Below, in pieces: positions 11,265 to 23,200 of a DNA stretch of 64,000 bases (the first letter of the stretch is position 1; each line of letters begins with the position of its first letter). Source of the DNA: Cornus controversa (taxonomy: Eukaryota; Streptophyta; Magnoliopsida; Cornales; Cornaceae); assembly GCA_026545225.1 (NCBI GenBank), contig CM048845.1:13578501-13642500 (forward strand), written 5' to 3'. The notes beneath the pieces were generated by a model. It was given only the letters and a program-made list of their open reading frames with translations. It was not told the origin of the DNA and ran no database searches. A program made the position numbers and the translations under genes.

Positions 11265-14200
11265 AGGATTTTTCTTGGAAAGTATCCTTCCTATAGAATG
11301 TGCTTCAATCCACAAGATTGTGAATGAGGTTCTCAATGTCAATATGAATACCGAGTCAACAGGTCATTTAATCTTAAGATAAGAATATCAATGTTGTTTT
11401 AAAAGACTAGAAGCTTTATATTCCTATCCCTAGACAATTCGAACCTGCCATATCACCATATGGTGATCAACATTTCAAGTAATCATTTAAATAGTTCACA
11501 AAAATAAATGTGCCTTGTGTTTTCTCTTTTTGGCAAGTAAATGTGCACTCTCTCTAGTATTTTTCAAATTTTCTTTAGGCCAAATTAAACTAAACACCTC
11601 AATTTATCAAAAGTTGCAATTTGCGCCCCTCTACTATTTTTTGTGGCAACGAACACCTTCAATTTATTAAAAGTTGCAAATTCGCATGAAATGGACGTGA
11701 CACATGGGTTGATTGTTTTGACGAAAATGTCCTTGCGCATTTTATCCTTTACAATCGATTTTACAAATGAGAAGTTGAGGGTGTTTGTTGCATGCGTAAA
11801 GGTATTTATTATTTAAGGGTATTTTTGTCAAAACAATCAACCCATGTATCACGTGCGTTGCACGTGACCACTTGAACACCAGATTTCCAACCTGTCAGAG
11901 GAGGCCAATTTGTAACTTTTGGTAAATTGAGGGTGTTTGTTGCCACAAAAAAAGTAGAGGGGGATATTTTTCAACTTTTTGATAGTACTGGGAGGTTAAG
12001 TGCAATTTGGCCTTTTCTTTATTATTAAGTATAACTTGGTTTGAGTAGTAGCCTTGCTGGGTCATTGCTGGATAAGTCAACTCAACTCAACAAAGAGTTG
12101 TCATCGCAATTTAGGGTCACTAAATGAATCCTAGCTATCATGCCATTTTCCTCTATCTAAGGTCACAATTCAAGCCACAGTTTTGATTAAGATATATGCT
12201 ACCCGCTATCATAAGTTTCTTTAATATGTCCACCCATGTTAATGTTGGTCTTCTCCTTCTCCTAGCATTATCCTTAATGTGAACCATGTCGCTCTTCCTC
12301 ACTAGTACAGTTAGTGGTCTTCACAATACATGATCAAATCATCCTAGTCAATTCTATCTGATGGATGCCACTCCAACCGTTTTCACAAATATAATCATGT
12401 TTAGTTTTGTTATGTCTACAATCAATATGCTCTACTACCAATTGTTAAATCTTAAGATCGTTATCTAAGGCTCTGATGTGTTAGAAAGTGAGCGATGACT
12501 TAGAAATAGAGGGAAAGTAAATAGGTCTTATGGATATTAATTTGCAACTAATTAACTTTTCGAATTATTGTTAATCCTTGTTTAAAATTCAGTTAATTAA
12601 TTGATTATATGTCTCAATTGCAATCTTATAAATATATAAAGTAATAAATAAAATAAAGCAAAGACAAAATATCTTTTACATAGAAAAGCCTAAACAGGGA
12701 AAAACCCCGAAACCTAGTCCAGGCATATCAAAATCCAATATGAGAAAGTGGTTATAGACTAAATTAACAGACTCCAACACAAGAATCACCTAGTCTCTCC
12801 CGACTCAGACTTACTCAAGATCTCCCTAAAACCTTCAGCCACTGATCCATTGATGGACTCGCCCCTCATGCAATTTTCTTCTCCTTGGACTTTTGATCTC
12901 CATGGCTAGTTACGTCTAATCAACTTGTTCTTTGGGAACCACTCGGGTTGATGTTTTAATGGATAATGTAAATCCTTCTCCTTACTTTGATTATCTCAAT
13001 CACATATAGTATGGTAATCATGTAGAACCCTACATTGATTCTCAAAGTTCTCTCTCTAAAAATATAAATTATTCTCAATAATATATATAGAGTTGAAAGC
13101 TCATATGAGAGATACCCTAGATCGACTATAACCCCGTATTTGTAGCCAATATAGGAGACACGTGGTACGGTAAGTAAAATCCTTTTAGGATTCTGATTTG
13201 AGATCGTTTACAAAAAAGTGTCTACAGTGTTAGATCAATTGAGCCTTCAGTCAAGATCGAGAGCCACTGGAAAAGCTTCAATTGATCAAGGCGCACATTG
13301 TGGATTTCAAAACATATATTTTTTTTTTACAAAGAATCTCCATCGATCTACCCATTCAATTGAGTTTACTGTTTTGAAAATCATTTTATCCAAACCCTAT
13401 TTTGATAAACAAAATTAAAACAATATTTTAAGCCTAGTAAAGATCAAGCCTAGGTCATAGTTGGTCTCTATGGTCTCAACTTACCTTAGTCGAGATATGT
13501 GATTGAGCTTGAGAGGTTTGCGGCCTGTTCTTCACTGATCTTCATCTCCACCATCTTCCATGATTGTAGACGAATGACTCATGAGTCATGACACTTTGAC
13601 ACAAACTCTCAAGCACTTCTCTATTTAATATATCCTAATATAAGCAACAACATCTCCAAATATCTCCCTTAACTTTAATTTATAGTTTTATTAAATTAGT
13701 ATTCCATATATTTAATTCTAATTCTACCTATCTTAACCCCCTCTTAATTTTAGAGGTTCCCTCTATATCTCTAATTTAACACTTGCCAATGCATGTTCCC
13801 ATGTATCTCACTTGAACTAAATGGTAGCGTCTTTCCATATCAAGGTGACTTCCTTTTACACCTTGGCAATGGAGGATTTAACCTACTTTCTAAGGAAATG
13901 GTTGCAGCCCAAGAGATCAATAATCCGCTAGAAGATCATGGAGGAAAAGACCATGAGATAGATCATGCAGAAGTTCCGGACTCTGATTCTTGAGATTTAA
14001 ACCTTGAAAGCACCTGCATAGACATGCAGAAGGCCTGGTTCTTTAACGCCCTCAAAACAGAGGTGTTCCCCATTGTTCAGAGTATCCAAACAGTGGTCAA
14101 GAATATGAGACACCAGTTAACTCCCCCATCAGAATATGCAAGGTGTCTTCTCTGAAGCCTCTAAAGCAGTTGCACCTATAATTGATAGCCATTTCATAAT

Positions 14201-17200
14201 CTAGCCAAGCAAATCCCCTCAGCTTTTGAGGGGAGTGTTCTGAAGGCATTATAGATGAAATGCCAATATCATGTACCACTTAGAAAATCTTTAACTTTAA
14301 CAAAATCAAAAAAATATGTCTGTAAATATTCAGGTGTAAACATGCCTGTTTTGCAATGAAATCCATAACTTGAGCCTCAGTGATATTGCTCCCAGGTTTT
14401 CTCACTACAAAGGCCATGGGAATCTGCCCTGCTTCCTCATCAGGATATCTGTTTTCAAATGACACAAAAGAATGAGAGTAAGAGGGCTGGTACATGAAAG
14501 GAACAAAAGTAGCTTGAAATTAAATTAAATTAAATTCCAAAGGCAGGATTTTCATTTTCCTTCCTTTGGATGCAAGGCTAATAATACATATGACGAACTA
14601 TGACATCAATTACTCCCCATCTTATAAGCTTCTCAACCAGTTGATGCAAATCATATATGCTTGTATTTCTAAATTTTGACTGAAATCATAAATGGTTATA
14701 TTCCTAAATTTTGTTTCACCATTCAATGTATCATCATCATCATCATCCATGACTAGGATCCAAAACAAACACAAACTTAGAAATTGTGCCTAATATGGAA
14801 GCCATAGATCGTGTTACTGAACAAAATATAAATAATACCAATATTTATTTGCAGTCTTTGGGAAGATGGAAAAAATTGCAAATAGCTAAACACAATCCTA
14901 AACAATTCAAGATAGAATTTGTTTGAAAAAAATATAAATATAGTAATATATTTAGGGCAAATTACTCTGACACCCCCTGAGATTCTTCCTTATTACCCGT
15001 AGATGAAACACTTTTTAAAAAGGTTTGGTCAACCTCCCCTGAGGTTTTGTTGACTGCACCCACACCCCTGCTGTTAGTTGACCGTTAGGCACGTTAAGTG
15101 TCAGTTAGTTAGCAATTTTGAAATGCCAGAACTACACTTGTAGTAAAATGAAAAATTAAACCTCGCTAACTTTTTCAATTACCATTTGGACCTTAATATT
15201 ACCCTCATTTATCAACAATTAAATCCCCTCTCTCTCCCCCATTGCAGACACACAAACACTCTCTCTAAAATAATCAGAATTAAGATTTGTTTCTCTTTCT
15301 CGTTCCTCTCTCTCCTCTCTTTTGGTCCTCCCTCCCCCTCTCTCTCTCTCTCGTCTTCTCAATCTTTCTTCCCTCTCTCAAACCCAAAATTTACACAATG
15401 AACACATGATTCAAACTCAATTAACATGATCAATACAAGCCAAAAAAAATATTCTAATCCATATGAAATCATATTTCAATAAAAAAACCGCAAAGAGTTA
15501 AAACATGAAGCTTATCTATACACATATACATGCTCGCATATATATATATTGAAAACACATGATCAATTTGAACCAAATTCATATTCTAATCCATTGGAAT
15601 CTTATTTGGCCATCACTTGATGTCAAATGTAACCAAAATCAACCAAAAATTCGATCAAAAACCCGCAAAGAATCAAAACCCGAAGCCCACCTATATACAT
15701 ATACATACACGCATATGCACGATGAACACATGATTCAAACTCAAAATTTTAGAGATCAATCCGAACCAAATTCATATTCCAATCAATTGGGATCACATTT
15801 GTCCATCAATTAATGTCAAATGTAACCACAATCGACCAAAAATTCAATAAAAAAAGGGCAAAGAAACGAAACCGAAACCCACCTAGACACATATACATTC
15901 ACACACGCACACTCCTTCACTTCACTCTGGTAGTCTTGGAGTCCCAATGGTAGATTTGGAAGGTCTTGACGTTGGTGGTGTTGTGGCCCTGGGCACGACA
16001 TATTAGAGCGGCAGCAATGGTGGCGGTGATGGTTGAGAACAAGGATTTGGAGCTGAAATTAAATCTGGGTCTGTTTCTCCGCCATTGAAATCATCAAATT
16101 TGTTAATAGATGACGCAATTCTAACCTTTGAAAGAGAAACGGTGGTGGTGGAGGAAGAAGGCAATTCCAACCAGAAGTGGCGGTAGACAAAAGACAAAGA
16201 AAATAAAGAGGGGGGGGGGGGGTGTAAGTGGTGGCGGCGGCTATGGTTGTCGCAGTGGTGGTGTTAGTGGTTATAGTTGTGGTGGTGGAGATGCATATGA
16301 AATATGTATATATTATCATATATATGCGTGTATGTAGAGAAGCATATGATATATATGTAACTAATTATATTAATTCTAGGCTTGCTTACTTCATCATGAC
16401 ATTTTATATTATTGTAATTAAATTGAGAATACTTTGGTAAATTCATAGTTAAAGCTAACTTTTCTCACTGCTATTAACTCTAACAGGGTGACACAGTTAT
16501 TTTTCAAAAAATTCAATCTGTGGGTAATAAGGAAGAACCTCAGGAAGTATCAGAGTAATTTGTCCAAATATTTAACAACTATAATCATAAATTTTGTTAA
16601 CTCAATGATTATGAATCCAATTAATCATGAAAAATAACAAAAAAACAAAAACACAAGTAATAAAATATCTATTTATATTATTCTAAAAATTAAATGGGGC
16701 GAGTTTAGAGTGAAACAAGTTATGACTCTCATGTTCAAACCCACTCCTAAGTCAATTAGAATAAAGCCAAACCCGCTCCATTAGGGCGGGGCGGATCCCC
16801 ATCACGACAGATTAAATTGACATCCATACCAACGTGTTCCTTGATTTTTAGGATGGATGGACTACTTAGACCTAACTTTGGCATTATTTGCACAAAATGA
16901 CGGCACTAAGACATGAGCCTACACTCTTACAAACTCTTTCTTACCATTACACAACAGTCTACTACGCGCACATATTAGATATAAATTTCTGCATATGGAT
17001 ATATAAAATTTGAAACTACATACGGAATCACTGCTGCATCAGCAATTTCAGGATTCGATAGAAGTAAATGTTCCAACTCAGCCGGGGGAACCTGCAATTC
17101 ATTCCATATTTTAGCAGATGACAAAAATATATAAATGGCAGGTAAATGATAACTTCAACCACATGTTTGTTACAGCTTGAAAACAGCCTAAAAGTTCGGC

Positions 17201-20200
17201 ATAATTTATCACCTGATAAGCCTTATACTTTATCAGTTCCTTTAACCTATCTACAATGTAGAGGAACCCATCCGAGTCAAAATAACAGAGATCACCAGTC
17301 TTTAACCAGCCTTCTAAATCCAATGTTGCAGCAGTTGCTTCATCATCTCCAACATAACCTGTAATTACCACCACATTCTTCGTTTGTCAAAATAAGAATA
17401 GTTACAATGGTATCAGAAAGGCAAAATAAAAAGCTCAAGTAATTAGGAGTAGCAATAATTAGGAACTAAAGACCAAGTAAATGAGTTTTCCATAAGATTA
17501 GGTGCCTTAATTTTTCAGGTTGGACTCTCACTCTCTCTCTCTCATTCAATTTACAACTCTATCAAAGATAAATTCCATCAAATAGAAATAAGCTTCAATT
17601 TGGCCACCACTTTCAAGGCAAAGATGAACATCTGAGCAACATTCTCGATTCTACTTATTGTCTATGGCTCTAACATGCCCGGAGATCAGATTCAGTAAGT
17701 AATACAACATTTATTGCTAAAGCTCAAAGTAAGTAATATGAGATATGAAACTTACGTCTATTTAGGTACATAAGTATTTATACGTTTGAATTGACCATAT
17801 TAGTGGACTAAGGCCTGTGTGAGAGAAGGTACAAAACAAAGTCAAACTTCAAGAAAAAGAGTTATTCAAGGCTAGCATTGTTCTTGATATGTGTTATGTT
17901 GTGACCCGAATTTTGTCTCGGTTCGGGTCGCGTTACGACCAATTGTGACCCAAAAAAAGGTTTTGTTTTGACCTACTTTTTGCTTGCGGGTCTTGGACCC
18001 TGTTTAGGACTCAGTATATAAGGGCATCTAGGGTTTGGAGTGGGATTAAGAGAAAAAACTTAATATCGCCAAAAGGAAAGAAAGTGATAGAGCGAGAGTT
18101 AGGGTTTGAGAGTTAAAACTTGTAATCTTCTGATTTTCGCATGGTAAAAACTTTCGTCGGATCTTTGTCGTAGACGTAGGCACATCGGCAAATCACGTAT
18201 ATTCTTGTATTTTGTGTGGTGTTTGTTTCGTTTTCTATCGTGTTTCGTGATTATTACTTGGTTAGTGGCTATTTCTCGTAACAAACTGGTATCAAAGCTT
18301 TTGGTTCGAAGCTAGAATGGCAACCAAGTTTTTGAAAATTGAGAAGTTTAACGACAGGAATGATTTCAACTTGTGACGGGTTAGGATGCAAGCCTTGTTG
18401 GTTCAACATGGGTTATCCAAGGCGCTGAAGGGAAGGGATGCACTGCCAGAAAAGTTGAACGAAGAGCAGAAAGATGACGTTATTGAGAAAGCACATAGTG
18501 TGATTCTGTTGTGCCCGAGTAACGAGGTTTTGCGAGAAGATTCTAGATGCGATGTGGAACAAGTTAGAGTCCCATAATATGACGAAGTCTCTTGAGAATC
18601 ATTTGTACCTAAAGAAATGGTTGTTCACTCTTCAGATGCAGGAAGGTTCGTCTCTGAAAGACCATCTTGACGAGCTTAATGTTGTCATCTTGAATTTGAA
18701 GAATATTGATGTTAAAATAGAGGATGAAGATTATGCTACTATTTTGTTGTGTTTTCTACCACCTTCGTACGAGAACTTTGTCGATGCAGTATGGCAGAAC
18801 TATTTTGTCCATGAAAGACGTGAAGGCAACTTTGAATTCTAAGGAGTTGCGAAGAAGAACGTTTGAGGGCAATACAGAAAGCTCGGTAAAGGGCTCTATT
18901 GTTAGAGGCAGAACGAATCAAAAGGGAGGGGGTCTGGCAGTAGAGGTCATTCTAAGTCTAAGAACAAATCAAAGGTGCTGAGATGCTACACCTATCACAA
19001 GGAATGACACTTCAAGAAAGACTGTCTGAAGCGTAAGAATGGAAAGAAAAAATCCTCTAAAGCCAATGAGGTGGTGGTTGTTGCCGACAGGAATGATTCA
19101 GATGGTGGTAATGTTCTCATGATTTCTGTCGGTGGATCTAGCAATGAGTGGATATTTGATTCGGGTTGCTCATATCACATTTGTCCAAACAGGGACTGGT
19201 TTATCTTTTATTGGTCCATTGATGGAGGATGTATGACGACATAGTGAGGATATTAATTGATGTCAGACATGTTCCAGAATTGAATAAGAATTTGATTTCC
19301 TTAGGTAGGCTGGATTCTATCGGGTTGCAGTTACAAGACTGGAGGTGAAATCATTAGGGTTTCAAAGGGTGTTCTTGTTGTGATGAAGGGACTTAGGCAA
19401 CATGGTTTGTATGCGTTGCAGGTAGCACAGTCACAGGTTTAGCTGAAGTATCGTCCTCGAATCCGAATTTAGATACCAAATTGTGGCATATGTGGCTGGG
19501 GTAAATGAGTGAGAGGGGGATGGATATTCTGAGTAAGCGGGTCTAGGGTCTGCTTGGTGGTCCGAAAACCAGGAAGTTAGATTTATGTGAGCATTGTATC
19601 TTCAAAAATCAGTGTCGAGTGAAGTTCAGTACGGGAATTCACAAGAATTCACAGGACCAAGAGTACAATGGATTATATCCATTCTGATCTTTGGAGTCCC
19701 CCTTAAGTTACTTCACATGGTGGTGATAGATATATGATAACGCTGATTGATGATTTTTTTCAGAAAGTTTAGGTTTATATTCTGAAGCACAAGAATGAGG
19801 TTGTTGTCACGTTCAAGCAGTGGAAGACTTTGATTGAAAAGAAGACTAGAAAACATGTTAAACGCTCAAGGACAGACAACAGCTTGGAATTTTGTGATAC
19901 AAAATTTAATGAGTTCTGCAAGGCTCACAGGATTGTAAGACACCGCACAATGAAAAAAAACTACACAACAGAATGAAGTTGCAGAACAAATGAACAGAAT
20001 ACTGTTGGAGAGAGCACGATGTATGTTGTCTAATGCTAGGTTCGGCAAAGTATTTTGGGCTGAAGCTATTTTCATAACTTGTTACTTAGCGAACTGGTCT
20101 ACATCGACTGTTATCGACTGTAAGAGAAAGTATGGTCTGGTTCTCCTGCTAATTATAGTAATCTGAGAATATTTGGGTGTCCTATATATGCTCATGTCAA

Positions 20201-23200
20201 TGAGGGGAAGCTTGAACCGAGGGCTAAGAAGTGCATATTTCTTGGTTATGAGTCCAGATCAAGGGATACAGATTGTGGTGCTCAGATACTTCCAAAAAGA
20301 AGTTACTTGTTAGCAAAAATGTGACATTTCATCAGTCTGCGATGCTTACTTAGCAGAAGGGGATAGTTGATTCAACTAGAGCTCAAGGTGTTAGTGAGCA
20401 AGTGGAGTTATCAGATGTTCAATTAGAGAATTTTCCTGATGAGTCGAATGATGAGCAGTCGCAATTTCGAGTTGAGGAGGAAGATGCACAGTTGCAATAG
20501 TCCACTGTGGCAGAGAGTATTGATGAGCAAATTTTGCGTACTTATCATGAGACCATCACGGGTGGAGAGTCAACACAGTGGTTTGCTGCCATGAGTGAGT
20601 AGATTGAGTCTCTTCATAAAAACCAGACTTAGGAGCTAGTCGAGAAGCCCAATGGCTAGAAGATTGTAGGCTGTAAATGGGTCTTCAAGAAAATTGAAGG
20701 AACTCCAGGAGTGGAAGATGCGAGATTCAAGACACTCTTGGTGGTGAAGGGCTATATACAAAGGGAAGGGGTGGACTTCAATGAAGTTTTTTCTCCTGTG
20801 GTGAAACATAGCTCAATTGGAGCTTGGGCAGCTTGATGTCAAGACTGCATTCTTGCACGGTGAGTTAGAAGAGCAAATTTATATGCATCAGTCTGAGGGG
20901 TTTGAGATTCTGGGAAAGGAAGACCATGTTTGCTTACTAAAGAAGTCCTTGTATAGGCTCAAGCAGTCTCCTAGACAATGGTACAAGTGATTCAACACCT
21001 TTATAGTTTGGAGTGAGCACAATGAGAGTGAGTTCGATAGTTGTATCACAGGAGGCTCTCAGACGGTTCGTATTTTTACTTGTTGCTCTATGTTGATAGG
21101 TTGAAGAAACATGTCAGAAATCAACGCTTAGCTTAGTAGTGAATTTGAGATGAAGGATCTAAGTTCCGCGAAGAGGATTTTGGGTATGGAGATTCACAGG
21201 GACAGGGGAGCGGGCAAATTGTATGTCATAGAGGAAATACATTGAGAATGTACTGGAACGCTTCCGTATGCAAGCATCAAAGCTTGTGAGTTCTCCATTG
21301 GCAGCCCACTTCAGACTTTCAGCAGGATTGTCACCACAAAACGATGAGATGGAGCAAATGTCTCGTGTTCCTTGTGTTAGTGCAGTTGGTAGCATCATGT
21401 ATGTTATGGTGTGCACTAGGCCAAACATTTCACATGATGTTAGTGTAGTGAGCAAATACATGGATATACCTGGGAATGTCCATTGGCAGGCTGTGAAATG
21501 GATATTGGGGTACTTGCGAGGTGTTGCACATTTTGGATTAGTTTATGACAGAGGTAACGACGCGTCTAGGAGTGTTGTTGGATATGTTGAGTTAGATTAT
21601 GCTAAAGATCTTGATAAGAGGAGGTCGGTCCTTGATAAGGTATGTCTTCACCCTTTGTGGAAGTGTGATCAGTTAGAAGGCGACTTCGCAGTCTACAATT
21701 GCATTGTCTACTACTGAGGCAGAGCATATGGCAGCCACAAAGGTAAGCAGGATGATTTGACTGTGTTTTACCATAGCCAGAGTGCTACTATACATCTGAC
21801 TAAAAATCAAATGTTCCATAAGAGGACCAAATACATTGATGTCAGGTTGCACTTTATCAAATATGTGATTGCACAGGGTACTATTGCAGTGAGAAAGATT
21901 GGGACAATAGAGAATCTAACAGAAATAATGACTAAGGTCATTCCTACTATCAAGTTCAGACACTGTTTGGGCTCAATTGGTGTTTGCAATTGCCAAGACC
22001 CTTAAAGGCATGCAAAGGAAGTGAAAGAAGTAGTTGGGATTATGGAGCTTGGCAAAATTTGAGCCAAGGTTGAGATTTGTTATGTTGTGGCCCAAATTTT
22101 GTCTTGGACTTATTTTGACCCATTTTTGCTTGCGGGTCTTGAACAAGTATATAAGAGGATCCAGGATTTGGAGTGGGATTAAGAGAAAATATTAAAAACC
22201 ACAAAAAGAGAGTGAGAGAGCGAAAGCTAGGGTTTGGAGGTTGAAACTTATAATCTCCTGATTTTCACATAGTGAAAACTTTTGCCGAATCTTTACCGTA
22301 GACGAGGCATATCGCCGAACCACATAAATTCTTATATTCTATGTCTAATGCTTGTTTCATTTTTTGTCGTGTTTCGTGATTGTTGGTTGGTTCGTGGCTA
22401 CTTGTCGTAACAAAATGCAACAGATAATATATTATATTTCACTAAGGTATCTCTCAATGGAGTAAGCCTAAATAGTGAAATGTTATCCCTCTCTTACAAT
22501 CTACAACAATCATGCTTTTTTACCTATTGTCACTATGAGCAATGATGCAAATGGCAATCTGCATTTCAAGAGTCATGGGATTCTATTCTAGAGAGAAAAA
22601 ATTATACCCTAAGAACAAGACAAGCCAATGTAAGCTTCAAACATGTCATAAGAATGGGGCAAATTTTCTCCAGTGCTACAAAGTTCTATAATGCCAGCCA
22701 TGCAATGCCTCATGGCTGAGGGTTGTCTATTCCAAAGGAACATAATGGTAGAGTTCTGCTGTCACACAGACTCAAATGATCAAATCATTCCTATAGATGC
22801 ATCACCTTTCATGACTGTAGGCCCTCGTAACCATAGTTCCCCTCGCTGCCCAGGATATAAGGCCTCCCCAGTTACAGGATCAACTATCTTGGCTTCCATG
22901 CTAAGACCAAGGCGGCCAACAGATCCTTGCTGCTTAATCTCATCGGGCCCCATCATCCCTGTTGCCCCTCCCCCGCTCTCAGTCAAACCATATCCCTAAA
23001 ATGAAGAATGACAACGTAAATTAGCATCATAGTTGCCATCACTATTATGAACATTATCAAATATAAAAGTATCATGAACACATACCTTGTATATGCAATT
23101 ATGCACTCAGAAAAAAAGAAAAAATATCTTTCATTTACACAAAGATCAATAATTTTGGTCATATAAGTTATATTCATTTTATATATTTTCAGTTCCTTTG

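Larger units (their letters stand above)
17892..22412 (+). mobile_element. Ty1-copia retrotransposon (Tork/Tnt1-like), antisense in ligase intron 3
   Basis: LTRs at 17892-18283 and 22078-22412 both start tgttatgttgtg and end gtaaca. The flanks atatg (17887-17891) and aaatg (22413-22417) match 4 of 5. The primer binding site tggtatcaaagc is at 18287-18298. The coding region keeps the copia order gag, zinc knuckle, protease, integrase, RT, RNase H, but is broken in many places. It lies opposite to the host gene's direction and accounts for most of the 5.4-kb intron. Confidence 0.88.

Noticed and set aside
12470..13640. A possible solo LTR in ligase intron 6
   Set aside because: The texture suggests an insertion, but no TG/CA ends, target duplication or primer site could be found.
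16003..16446. Gly-, Val-, Thr- and Ser-rich ORFs on both strands
   Set aside because: Low-complexity GGT/GGC repeats inside the intron 5 transposon, with no domain and no consistent frame.
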